In this document: in pieces, positions 7,703-15,956 of the stretch
How the letters are laid out: every line of letters starts with the position of its first letter
Numbering within the stretch: the stretch's first letter is position 1
Source: Yinghuangia elevatio
Lineage (GTDB): Bacteria; Actinomycetota; Actinomycetes; Streptomycetales; Streptomycetaceae
Length of the DNA: 64,000 nucleotides
Assembly: GCF_040649515.1 (NCBI RefSeq)
Contig: NZ_JBEZFP010000038.1
Span: 1 to 64,000, forward strand
Reading direction: 5' to 3'
Made by a program: the position numbers and the translations under genes
The notes under the pieces: generated by a model
The model's input: only the letters and a program-made list of their open reading frames with translations
The model's database searches: none
What the model was told of the DNA's origin: nothing

Positions 7703-9613
7703 GTGTCCAGGCCCGCACAAGAGCGCGCGGCACGCCGCCTCCGCACCCGGGACGCCGGCTGGCAGCTTGCCGCGGACAATTGGGCGCTGAAGGGGCTCGC
7801 ACGGGGCGCGTACGTGCGTGATGCCAAGGACGGGCCGCCGGTCGCCTGGGCGCGCATCGACTCGCGCGGCGGCATCCAGGTCAACTCCTACCAGGACGGC
7901 CGACCCGAGGAATGGGCCTGGGTGTTCACCCATCTGCTGCTGCACCTCGGGCTCGGCCATGTCGCGCCGGACCGCTTGCGCGAGGCCGGTGCGGTGCCTG
8001 GCGGGCGGGTGCCCGAGGCGTACTCGGTCGCGTGCTGTGTCGCGGTCGAACGGTTCGCCCAGGAGGCGGTACGCGTCGGTGTACCTCTTGTGCACCAGCC
8101 GCCGCTGCCCAATGGCGACGAGACCGCGCTTGCCGAACGCTGGGCGGAGACCGGGATTCCGCCGGAGCTGCGCGGCCTCGGCGCGAACGGTGGACGACCG
8201 TGCTTCGACCATCTGCCCGAGCCGCGCGGCTACGACGCCACGTGCGGGCCGTGGGACTACGACTGGACGGCGTCGTTCGCGCGCAGTCTGGCGAATGCCG
8301 CGCAGGACGCCATGGCCCAGGCGAACTCGCAGGCCGGGGGTGTGCGGCGCAAAGCGTCTCAAGGGCCGTGGGACATCGCGCTCAACTGGTTCGTGTCGGC
8401 GTACCCGCTGCTGGGGGCGCTCGCCGCGGGCTTGACGATCGTCGACGACCCTGCGGTGGCGCGCGTCTGGGACATCTCCATTGCGGCGGTCAGCGCGAGC
8501 GCGGGGGAGATCTATGTCAATCCGCATGCCGACCTCACGCGGCAGGAGTGGCGGTTCGTGCTGGCCCACGAGATGCTGCACGCCGCGCTCGGCCACGACC
8601 GGCGCGTCGAGGGCCGTGACCCGGAACTGTTCAACATCGCCTGCGACTTCGTCATCAACGACTGGCTGGTCCAGATGGGTGTCGGGGACATGCCCGAAGG
8701 GCTGCTCTACGACCCGCAGTTGAGCGGCCTGTCGGCGGAGGCGGTGTACGACACGCTCACCACCGACCTGCGGCGGGCCCGCAAACTGCGCACGGTCGGG
8801 GGACGTACGCACGGCGGCAAGACCGGCGACGTGCTGGGGGACTACTGGCTGTGCGACCCGCAGTCGGCCGACCGCCGCGGCACGCGGCACCGGGAGCGCA
8901 AGAACACGCCGCCGGCGCCCTGGGAGCGCGGTGCGGGGCGGCGCGACGCGGTCGACCTGGACGCCTTCTACCGGCGCGCGCTGTCGACCGGACTGGCGTA
9001 CCACGACACGTCGCGGGGACTGGTGCCCGCGGGACTGATCGAGGAGATCCGGGCGCTCGGACACCCCCCGTTGGCCTGGGACGCCAAGCTGGCCCGGTGG
9101 TTCGACGAGCACGTGCGCGCGCCCGAGTACCGCCGCTCGTACGCGCGTGCCTCGCGTCGCCAGGCGGCCACCCCGGACATCCCGCGTCCGGGCCGCCACC
9201 TCCCCGAGGAGGCCGTGGAGCAGTGCACGTTCGGCGTGGTGCTGGACACGTCGGGATCGATGGACCCCGAGTTGCTGGGCAAGGCATTGGGGGCGATCGC
9301 GTCGTACGCGAGTGCGCGAGACGTGCCCCGCGCCCGTGTGGTGTTCTGCGACGCGGCGGCCTATGACGCCGGGTACATGGCGGTGGAGGACATCGCGGGG
9401 AGCGTACGGGTCCGCGGCCGCGGCGGGACGGTGCTGCAACCGGGTGTCGACCTGCTTCAGCGCGCCGAGGACTTCCCGGCGGACGGGCCGATCCTGGTGA
9501 TCACGGACGGCTACTGCGACCGGGTGGTCGTGCGGCGCGAACACGCGTTCCTGGTGCCACGCGGCGCGCGGCTGCCCTTCACCCCGAGGGGGCCGGTGTT
9601 CCATGTGGTGTGA
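7703..9613 (+). CDS. Putative zinc metallopeptidase (DUF2201-type) fused to a VWA-like domain
   Basis: A 636-residue partner of the MoxR ATPase. The central part holds a zincin motif HEMLH (289-293) followed by ALGH, a classic HExxH...GxxH-like zinc site, in a DUF2201-like domain. The C-terminal 130 residues form a VWA-like fold starting with GVVLDTSGSM (MIDAS Asp515-x-Ser-Gly-Ser519). Unusually, the N-terminal segment repeats the peptidase layout: GGIQVNSYQDG...EWAWVFTHLLLHLGLGH (His77, His81) mirrors GEIYVNPHADL...EWRFVLAHEMLHAALGH, but the catalytic Glu is Leu. So one active-looking and one Glu-less copy lie in tandem. No signal peptide; cytoplasmic. GTG start 4 bases after moxR. Confidence 0.88.
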   Translation: MSRPAQERAARRLRTRDAGWQLAADNWALKGLARGAYVRDAKDGPPVAWARIDSRGGIQVNSYQDGRPEEWAWVFTHLLLHLGLGHVAPDRLREAGAVPGGRVPEAYSVACCVAVERFAQEAVRVGVPLVHQPPLPNGDETALAERWAETGIPPELRGLGANGGRPCFDHLPEPRGYDATCGPWDYDWTASFARSLANAAQDAMAQANSQAGGVRRKASQGPWDIALNWFVSAYPLLGALAAGLTIVDDPAVARVWDISIAAVSASAGEIYVNPHADLTRQEWRFVLAHEMLHAALGHDRRVEGRDPELFNIACDFVINDWLVQMGVGDMPEGLLYDPQLSGLSAEAVYDTLTTDLRRARKLRTVGGRTHGGKTGDVLGDYWLCDPQSADRRGTRHRERKNTPPAPWERGAGRRDAVDLDAFYRRALSTGLAYHDTSRGLVPAGLIEEIRALGHPPLAWDAKLARWFDEHVRAPEYRRSYARASRRQAATPDIPRPGRHLPEEAVEQCTFGVVLDTSGSMDPELLGKALGAIASYASARDVPRARVVFCDAAAYDAGYMAVEDIAGSVRVRGRGGTVLQPGVDLLQRAEDFPADGPILVITDGYCDRVVVRREHAFLVPRGARLPFTPRGPVFHVV

Positions 9614-9669
9614 CCGGTAGCCTTGCCGGTCGTCCGGGTGGTGGGCAAGAAAGGGCGGGCTATCCGCGT

Positions 9670-10329
9670 ATGGGTGTGACGGACCGTCAGCGAGTCGTCC
9701 GGCGACTGCAGGAGACGTTCGCGTGGCGAGACACGCCTGTCGGCGAGTTCGCGGACCTGTCGGGGTGGTGGCGCGACCCCGAGTTGCTGCGCATGCTCGG
9801 ACCCTCGCTCGCCGAGCTGCACGCGGGGGAAGCGGCAGGGGAAGCCGCGGGTGCGGCAGCAGCAGGGCAGACAGACGCAGGGCAGACGGGGCAGGGCGCG
9901 CGCCCTGCCGACGCGCCCGGTCGGCCGACGGTCGTGGCCGGGATCGAGACGCGCGGCCTCGTGCTGGGGCCGCTCACCGCGCTGCACCTGGGCGTCGGCT
10001 TTGTGGAGGTTCGCAAGGAGTACCGCATCGCGGGCGAGGGCCAGCGCGACGGCGACGACCCGATGCTGCGCGCCCAGACGCCCCCCGACTACCAGGACGG
10101 GGGTCTGACGTTGATGGCGCCGCGGCGCCTGTTCGGCCCGCAGGACCGCGTGCTGCTCGTGGACGAGTGGATCGAGTCCGGCGCGCAGGCCAATGCCGTG
10201 CGGCGCATGGTCGCGGAGGCGGGTGCCGAGTGGGCCGGCGTCGCGGTGATCGTCGACGCGTGTGAGCCGCGCGTACGCGAACGCCTGGGTGTGCGCGGCC
10301 TCGTGGCGGAAGCCGACCTGCCCGGCTGA
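9670..10329 (+). CDS. Adenine-phosphoribosyltransferase-like type I PRTase
   Basis: A 219-residue protein with the type I phosphoribosyltransferase core. VAGIETRGLVLG matches the APRT segment before the flexible loop, VEVRKEYRIAG provides the R-K-x-Y/K loop region, and VLLVDEWIESGAQANA (about 161-176) is the PRPP-binding motif (hhhhDxxxxSG/TG). Compared with APRT it has an Ala/Gly/Gln-rich insert (about 55-80) and the second acidic residue of the PRPP motif pattern is Glu, so the nucleobase substrate is not certain. ATG 9670 is used; an in-frame GTG at 9610 overlaps the stop of the upstream gene (GTGA) and would add 20 residues. Same orientation as the MoxR/VWA genes. Confidence 0.75.
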   Translation: MGVTDRQRVVRRLQETFAWRDTPVGEFADLSGWWRDPELLRMLGPSLAELHAGEAAGEAAGAAAAGQTDAGQTGQGARPADAPGRPTVVAGIETRGLVLGPLTALHLGVGFVEVRKEYRIAGEGQRDGDDPMLRAQTPPDYQDGGLTLMAPRRLFGPQDRVLLVDEWIESGAQANAVRRMVAEAGAEWAGVAVIVDACEPRVRERLGVRGLVAEADLPG

Positions 10330-10331
10330 CC

Positions 10332-10352
10332 GTCGGCGGCCTGACGGCCGAC
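10332..10352 (+). terminator. Short hairpin after the PRTase gene
   Basis: Arms GTCGGC (10332-10337) and GCCGAC (10347-10352) with a 9-base loop directly after the stop codon. Short, so only a modest terminator candidate. Confidence 0.35.
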
Positions 10353-10498
10353 TGTCAGCACGCTCGTTCGCCCCGCGGACGCTCCGCCGCCGGAAGGGGG
10401 CCGGTCGGCGTCGCGTCCTGATGGCATCCGGCCGCCCCCGCGACGCCCGGTTCGGCGTTACCGCTCTTGCCCGTCGACACCACCCAGGTGTCCGCGGG

Positions 10499-10783
10499 TT
10501 ATGCGGCGTGCTCGCGTTCCCGCAGCAATGCCGCCCGCTCCGTTTCCCCCATCCCGGCCCACACGCCGCGCCGCTCGGGCACGGTCAGCGCGTGGTCCAG
10601 GCACAGCCGCCGCACCGGGCAGCTGATGCACACCTTCTTCGCGACGCGTTCGCGGGCCCGGCGTTCGCCGGGACGCTCCTGGTCGTCGCCGAAGAACAAT
10701 GCCGCGTCCATTCCCCGGCAGGACGCGTCCTCCTGCCACCCGTACCGCGGTGGTGTCGGAATGGCGATCCTCGTGGTCCCCAT
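10499..10783 (-). CDS. WhiB-family iron-sulfur transcriptional regulator
   Basis: A 94-residue WhiB-like protein. It has the four cysteines that ligate a [4Fe-4S] cluster: one in DASCRGMD, two in CISC and one in RRLCLDHAL. The GVWAGMGETER turn (G[I/V]W[A/G]G) and a basic C-terminal tail RAALLREREH follow. These proteins bind the primary sigma factor and tune developmental, redox or antibiotic-response genes. The ATG at 10783 follows AGGAGGAG by about 9 bases, which settles the start against longer in-frame options. I cannot assign it to a named wbl gene; the PGERRARERVAKKVC insert before the second Cys resembles the species-variable group rather than WblA or WblE. Divergent from the penicillin-binding protein gene. 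Confidence 0.93.
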   Translation of the reverse strand: MGTTRIAIPTPPRYGWQEDASCRGMDAALFFGDDQERPGERRARERVAKKVCISCPVRRLCLDHALTVPERRGVWAGMGETERAALLREREHAA

Positions 10784-11147
10784 CGCCCCGTTCTCCTCCT
10801 GCTCGACCGGCACTCCCCGACCGGATGTCCGTTGGGCCTGTGCCGTACGGCCCCATGTCTCTATCCGACGCGCATCCCCTCGTATTGGTTTCCGTGCGGC
10901 AGCAGTTTTCGTGCGAGAGGATGAGGAGCCACCCGTCGCGTCATCCGATCTGACGATGCGTGTCCATGTCCGCACGCGGGGCAGGCGTTCGCCGAGAACT
11001 GGTCGTACCAGAGGATTTGAACATCTACAGGTCGGTCACAACCGAGGCCCGAATCCACCGCCGGGCTTCCGTGCGTCGGGGCGTTGGGTAGCGTGGCGGC
11101 ACGTACGGCCGGGGACCCGGCGGTTGGCGGCTAAGCAGGAGGCGTAA
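10784..11147. other. Divergent promoter region between whiB-like and PBP genes
   Basis: About 360 bases with no gene. Both genes must be transcribed from here. Possible -10 on the plus strand is TAGCGT near 11087-11092, with a poor -35; I see no clear operator or hairpin. Confidence 0.35.
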
Positions 11148-13040
11148 GTGGGCAGGACAAGGCGACGGATTCCCTCGGCGGTGCCGGTGGCCCTTTCCGT
11201 CGTGGTCGCGCTCGCGCTCACCGGGTGCAGCGACGACGGCGGCAAGAAGGACACGTCGGAGGCGACGGCGAAGGAATTCCTTGCCGCCTGGCAGGCGAAC
11301 GACATCCCGAAGGCAGCCGCGCTCACGGACGATCCGGCCAAGGCGACCGCCGCACTCAACGACGCGCGCAAGCAGTTGCAGCTGCGGCAGGGCGAGTACG
11401 CGGCGAAGGGCTACACCAAGGGCGAGGACGACAAGCCGGGCAGCCTCGCGTACAGCGCGAAGCTCACCGTCGCGGGTGTGCCGGAGCCCCTCACGATCGA
11501 ATCCGCGGTCCCTGTGGTGAACAAGGACGGCAAGGCGGTCGTGCACTGGGAGGCCAAGATCCTGCACCCGCAGTTCGAAGAGGGCTGGAAGTTCTCGAAC
11601 GTCCGCAAGAGCCCTGACCGCGCGTCGATCCTCGACCGCAACGGCGGCAACCTCGCGGGCGCGATGCCGGCGGTGTCGATCTCGCTGTGGCCGTCCAAGA
11701 TGGGCGCGAATGCCGACGCCATTTACGCCGCGCTCTCCGACCCGGTCTTCGACAAGGACATCCCCAAGCTCAAGGACCAGGTCGCCAAGTCCAACCCGGA
11801 GAACGCGGTCTTCGTCGTCAACCTGAGCAAGGACAAGTTCGACCGCATCGCGAAGCCGAAGCTGGAGCGGTTCGGCCCGGCCATCGTGATCAAGGACATC
11901 ACCCTCCAGACGTCCACCGTCGCCAAGCAGATCGTGGGCCAGGTCGGCGAGGCCACCGACGAGATCCTGCAGAAGCCGGGCTACGAGAACGCCGGCGCGG
12001 GCGACCAGGTGGGCACCAGCGGCCTCCAGGCCCGCTACCAGGCGCAGCTGGGCGGGACGCCGACGACCAAGGTGACGGTCAAGAACGGCAGCGGTGCCGA
12101 GGTCGCGACGCTCTACGAGAAGGGCGGCACGCCGGGCACGCCGATCAAGACCACCCTCGACCAGAAGATGCAGACCGAGGCCGAGAAGGTCATGGCCGCG
12201 TCGGACAAGAACGCCTCGATCGTGGCGATCGACACCAAGACGGGCGGCATCCTGGCGGCGGCCAACAACCCGGCCAACGGCAACAACAGCGCCTTCAACG
12301 GCCGGTACGCGCCGGGCTCGACGTTCAAGACCGTCACCGCCGCCGCGCTGCTGCAGTCGGGTCTGAAGCCGACCGACAAGGCGCCCTGCGAGAACACGCT
12401 GGTCGTCAACGGCCAGACGTTCAAGAACTACGACGACCTGAAGCCGATCCCGGACGCCACGTTCGGCGCCGACTTCATGCAGTCGTGCAACACCGGCTTC
12501 ATCGCGCAGTCGGACCGCCTGCAGGACGACACCCTCACCAAGGTCGCGAGCGATGTCTTCGGCGTCGGCCAGCAGTGGGACGTCGGCACCACCACGTTCG
12601 ACGGTTCGGTGCCCCCGGCGGCCAGCAAGAACGAGAAGGCCGCGTCGATGATCGGCCAGGGCAAGGTGCAGGCGAGCCCGCTCGTCATGGCCTCGGTCGC
12701 CGCGACCGTCGAGTCCGGGACCTTCAACCAGCCGGTGATCGTCACCGACCCGGCCCCGCCGGCCCGTGCCGCGAGCAAGCCGGTGGACCCGGCCATCGCC
12801 GGCCAACTGCGCGCGCTCATGCAGAGCGTGGTGGCGGGCGGCACCGCGGAGTCGCTGAAGGGCGTCGCCGAGGGCGCCAAGACCGGTACCGCCGAGTTCA
12901 GCGAGGGCGGCCAGGTGCTCACCAACGGCTGGATGATCGCCTTCAAGGGCGACATCGCGGTCGCGGTGATCGTCGAGAAGGGCGAGTCCGGCGGCAAGGC
13001 GGCGGGCCCGATCGTCAAGGCCTTCCTGAGCGCGGTCTGA
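11148..13040 (+). CDS. Lipoprotein class B-type penicillin-binding protein with NTF2-like N-terminal domain
   Basis: A 630-residue D,D-transpeptidase that cross-links peptidoglycan outside the membrane. A lipobox LALTGC puts the lipidated Cys at 27. An NTF2-like (MecA_N-type) domain follows at about 35-145, then a dimerisation-like region and the transpeptidase domain. Catalytic motifs: STFK with Ser391, SCN at 446-448, KTGTAEF with Lys578. GTG 11148 is preceded by AGGAGG at 7 bases. The combination of lipobox and NTF2-like domain is common among Streptomyces low-affinity PBPs; beta-lactam resistance is possible from the MecA-like layout but is not shown. Monocistronic, with a strong convergent terminator downstream. 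Confidence 0.93.
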   Translation: MGRTRRRIPSAVPVALSVVVALALTGCSDDGGKKDTSEATAKEFLAAWQANDIPKAAALTDDPAKATAALNDARKQLQLRQGEYAAKGYTKGEDDKPGSLAYSAKLTVAGVPEPLTIESAVPVVNKDGKAVVHWEAKILHPQFEEGWKFSNVRKSPDRASILDRNGGNLAGAMPAVSISLWPSKMGANADAIYAALSDPVFDKDIPKLKDQVAKSNPENAVFVVNLSKDKFDRIAKPKLERFGPAIVIKDITLQTSTVAKQIVGQVGEATDEILQKPGYENAGAGDQVGTSGLQARYQAQLGGTPTTKVTVKNGSGAEVATLYEKGGTPGTPIKTTLDQKMQTEAEKVMAASDKNASIVAIDTKTGGILAAANNPANGNNSAFNGRYAPGSTFKTVTAAALLQSGLKPTDKAPCENTLVVNGQTFKNYDDLKPIPDATFGADFMQSCNTGFIAQSDRLQDDTLTKVASDVFGVGQQWDVGTTTFDGSVPPAASKNEKAASMIGQGKVQASPLVMASVAATVESGTFNQPVIVTDPAPPARAASKPVDPAIAGQLRALMQSVVAGGTAESLKGVAEGAKTGTAEFSEGGQVLTNGWMIAFKGDIAVAVIVEKGESGGKAAGPIVKAFLSAV

Positions 13041-13110
13041 TCCCGCCGCTCGACCGTCCGGCCCGCCGAGAGCCGACCTGACGACACGTCAACAGAAGTA
13101 GCCAACCGTG

Positions 13111-13151
13111 CGGCCCCGGCGCATCGAGATCACCTCGGTGCCCCGGGGCCG
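13111..13151. terminator. Long bidirectional hairpin between convergent genes
   Basis: A near-perfect inverted repeat, 18-base arms with two mismatches, starting CGGCCCCGG at 13111 and ending CCGGGGCCG at 13151, loop ATCAC. It sits between the PBP gene and the convergent HEAT-like gene and can serve both. Confidence 0.8.
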
Positions 13152-13195
13152 AGGGCGTTCGCCGCCAACCGCGCCGTTCCCGCGCGGGCCGGTGG

Positions 13196-14266
13196 TCAGT
13201 GATCGGTGTGGTACGCCCCGTGCGTCCGGGCTGCGGCGGCCTGTTCCAGGGCGGTACGCAGGAACGAGGCGGCGTCCGCGCTCTCGTTCGGGTCGTGCGA
13301 CAGCAGCGGGCCCAGCATCTCGTTGACCGCGACCACCGGCGGCCCTACACCCGCCAGTTCGGCCAACGTCTGGGCGGACACCGCCAGATCGGGCCCTTCG
13401 CCGCGGCGGGCCAGGCGGTAGCGGCGGAACAGCCCGGTGCGGTCCGGCAGGTAGGCGCCGTTCAGTTCGCGCGCGAGGCGTACCGCGGTCTCGGACGGCA
13501 TCTCGGAGGGCCACTCGCGGAGTTCGACCGTACGCGGGTGCCCCGACCCGTTCACCGCCGCGACGTCCGACACCGCGACCGCACTGTCCAACAGCCGGTC
13601 CACCAGCAGCGGTCCGAGCCGTTCGGGCGGCAACGACGTTGCGTGGATGGGCGGGTGACGCTGCATCAGCTCGAACCACCGCGAGCCCACCACACGCAGG
13701 ATCCCGTGGTACGTCGGCCGCCACGCGTCGTCCGCGGGCGCCGGATCCGCGGCCAGGTCGGCTGTGTCGACGACGGCAAGATGCCCGTTGGCGACCGCCA
13801 CCTCCGGGGGCGGCCCCGTGCCCCCGTCCTCGCCGTCCACCCCCGCCCCGCCGCGCCGCCGCCACCGGGCGAGCAGGCGCAGCGCGACGACGCGGTCGCC
13901 GGCCTCCGGCGAGCGCATCAGGTGCTGCAACTCGATCCCGACGTCGCGGTCGCCGGCGTCGACCAGCGCCTCCAGCGCGGCGGGCCGCCGTGGCCCCGGC
14001 GTCGCGGCGAACGCGCGCACCCACATCACCACGGCGGGGTTGTCGCTGCCCGCGGCGGTGCGCACCAGATCGGGGAACAGATCCGCGTCGGCCACCGACA
14101 GCGCGTCCATCAGCGTCACCGAGAGCCGGGGCCGCAACTGCTCCGGCAGCGCGACGCAGACCAGGATCGCGAGCAGATCCGCCCGCGTCGCCGGATCAGG
14201 ATGTGTGACGGCGAGATCCAGCAGACGCTCGGCGGCGTCCGGTACGAGCGGTTCGCACGCCTCCAT
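13196..14266 (-). CDS. Hypothetical HEAT/ARM-like helical protein
   Basis: A 356-residue soluble protein. The first half is Leu/Ala-rich with repeating helical pairs (AAERLLDLAVTHPDPATRADLLAILVC; PRRPAALEALVDAGDRDVG; GDRVVALRLLARWRR), as in HEAT/ARM folds; a Gly/Pro-rich linker separates a second half with WRPTYHGILRVVGSRWFELMQ that I do not recognise. No catalytic motif, signal peptide or membrane helix. ATG 14266 is preceded by GGGAGG at about 11 bases; an in-frame ATG at 14338 would add 24 residues with no ribosome site. Function cannot be assigned; HEAT folds usually mediate protein contacts. Confidence 0.65.
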   Translation of the reverse strand: MEACEPLVPDAAERLLDLAVTHPDPATRADLLAILVCVALPEQLRPRLSVTLMDALSVADADLFPDLVRTAAGSDNPAVVMWVRAFAATPGPRRPAALEALVDAGDRDVGIELQHLMRSPEAGDRVVALRLLARWRRRGGAGVDGEDGGTGPPPEVAVANGHLAVVDTADLAADPAPADDAWRPTYHGILRVVGSRWFELMQRHPPIHATSLPPERLGPLLVDRLLDSAVAVSDVAAVNGSGHPRTVELREWPSEMPSETAVRLARELNGAYLPDRTGLFRRYRLARRGEGPDLAVSAQTLAELAGVGPPVVAVNEMLGPLLSHDPNESADAASFLRTALEQAAAARTHGAYHTDH

Positions 14267-14984
14267 CACGCTGACACCCTCCCGGCACCACCAGCGCCCG
14301 GCCGCGCCCCGTCCCGCCGCCGAACCATCGCTTCCCATGGTGGTACCCGCTTCACCCACGTAGCCATACCCCCCGCACCCCAACCACCCCGCCGCCACAA
14401 GCCGACGAGACAGTTGCCCCACGCCCGTTCCCGCGCCCCCGCGGTCGGATCCGCCCCCGAGACGGCAGATGCCGGAAGCGGCGCAGGAGCAGGAACGAGT
14501 GCGGAGCATCTGGTCTCGTGCCGTCGAAACACCACAGCCGCCTCCCTGCCGCAGTTGCCGCGTTGTTGTGCGGCGGGGCGTCAATCCGCTTCCGAGAGGC
14601 AGGCGGGACGGGAATGGGAGCAAGTGCGCGGTCCCGTGGAGGCGCAGCGGTCAAAGCACCCCGCAGTCTCGACCTTGCTCAACCGCCCTTCGTCGACTCC
14701 GACCCCACTGCTCCGCTCCTCCCCCGCGGCGCGTTGTCGTGTGCGGTAGGGGAGGAGAGTGCCGGATCAGCCGGTCGGGCCTGTCGGAGCGCCTATGCAA
14801 TTGGGCGCTTGTCGCGCCTGCCGTTTCTTGTCCGCTGCCCTGCTGTGTCGGCCTGATGTCTGTCCAGTTGCGGCGTGATGTGGGGGAGGTCACCTTGGCG
14901 GGGGCTCAAGAGGTGGGGGGCAGGTGTCGATGTGTGTCGATAAGTCTCTCGGGCTCGACGAGCCCCGACGATCGGAGTAACCGC
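14267..14984. other. Long intergenic region, no gene supported
   Basis: About 720 bases between divergent genes. Open frames on both strands are Arg/Ser/Pro-rich and lack ribosome sites. Just before the small gene at 14985 there is a compact hairpin, GGGCTC (14951-14956) and GAGCCC (14960-14965) with a GAC loop, ending 8 bases before the GGAG ribosome site, so it could influence translation. The rest shows nothing I can name. Confidence 0.4.
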
Positions 14985-15215
14985 ATGTCGAACAACGTGA
15001 CTCTGGTGGCCCGTGTCCCCGTGCTGCGGTCCACGGACGCCGAGCGTCCCGTCGAGCTGCGGTTCGGGCCGCACACGGACGCCGAGGGGCGGCCGACCGA
15101 GGAGTGGACCATCGAGCGTCTGACGCTCGCCCAGGCGGCCCACCTGGCCGAGGACCTGGCGATCATGCTCGGCCTGCCCGTGGGCGGCCCGCCGGACCTG
15201 CGCGTCGTCTCGTAG
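14985..15215 (+). CDS. Small acidic conserved-looking protein
   Basis: A 76-residue soluble protein: an N-terminal beta-like segment (VTLVARVPVLRS), a polar middle ending in EEWTIERLTL and a C-terminal amphipathic helix AQAAHLAEDLAIMLGLP. ATG 14985 with a GGAG site 8-10 bases upstream, composition typical of this genome. Small proteins of this layout occur widely in streptomycetes without known function; I do not recognise a named family. Confidence 0.7.
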   Translation: MSNNVTLVARVPVLRSTDAERPVELRFGPHTDAEGRPTEEWTIERLTLAQAAHLAEDLAIMLGLPVGGPPDLRVVS

Positions 15216-15310
15216 TGCGGTCCACGCGGCTTGCGCCACACGGGTGGTTGGCATGACCGGGCCGTGAAGGTGCCCCGACACGGCGGTGTCCGCGTTCCAC
15301 AATGTGCCCC

Positions 15311-15817
15311 GTGACCAGCACCAAGACCGGGGCCGGCGCCGGTACGGCACGTCGTGTCGGGCACGCCGCTTCCCCCGCATCCGTCCACGCCGCGACCACT
15401 GTGCGCCCCGCCCGGAGCGACGACCCCGCGCCCCCCGAGGCGCGGGTTCCCGCTCCGGCGTCGGAGCCGACCGACGCGGCACTCGCCGCCCCCGGGATCC
15501 CGGCCGACCTGCGCAGCACACCCGACCTGGCACGTCCGCACCGCCGTACGCGCCCCCCGCGCGTGCGGCTGCGGCTGCCGGACGGCCAGCACCTCGACGT
15601 CACGCTGGTGAGCTGGCACCAGTACGGCGACGGCACCTGGCGGGCCCGCGTGAGCTGGCCCGTCTGGGGCGCCGTCGCGCACGCCGGCGAGGTGCAGACG
15701 CGGACCTGCGCGCAGGAGGCGTACGTCCCGGCCCGTATGCTCACCCCGCTGCCCGACGAGGACTACCGGGCAGTACGGCGGCACCGGCCTCGGATCAGCT
15801 TTCCGCGGCAGGCCTGA
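15311..15817 (+). CDS. Hypothetical protein with C-terminal beta-rich domain
   Basis: A 168-residue protein. The first 75 residues are Ala/Pro/Thr-rich and probably disordered. The rest looks folded: VRLRLPDGQHLDVTLVSWHQYGDGTWRARV is a run of alternating hydrophobic residues with aromatic WHQYGDGTW, followed by a Pro-rich basic tail. No catalytic motif or membrane segment. The GTG at 15311 or the ATG at 15302 (three residues longer) could start it; neither has a good ribosome site, so a leaderless message is possible. Function unknown. Confidence 0.6.
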   Translation: MTSTKTGAGAGTARRVGHAASPASVHAATTVRPARSDDPAPPEARVPAPASEPTDAALAAPGIPADLRSTPDLARPHRRTRPPRVRLRLPDGQHLDVTLVSWHQYGDGTWRARVSWPVWGAVAHAGEVQTRTCAQEAYVPARMLTPLPDEDYRAVRRHRPRISFPRQA

Positions 15818-15956
15818 ACCCGCACGGCCCGGCCCGGCGACGACCGCAAAACGGTCCGTTCCAGGCCACCCGGCGTTCATGTGGGTGAAATCCTGTTGCC
15901 CCCTGATCCGGGGACCCGGATGCTGGCGGCATGTTCGATCCAGCCAGGAACAAGTC

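Noticed and set aside
14469..14984. N-terminal extension of the 76-residue protein
   Set aside because: Sequence upstream of ATG 14985 is Arg/Cys/Ser-rich without ribosome site and differs in character from the folded part.
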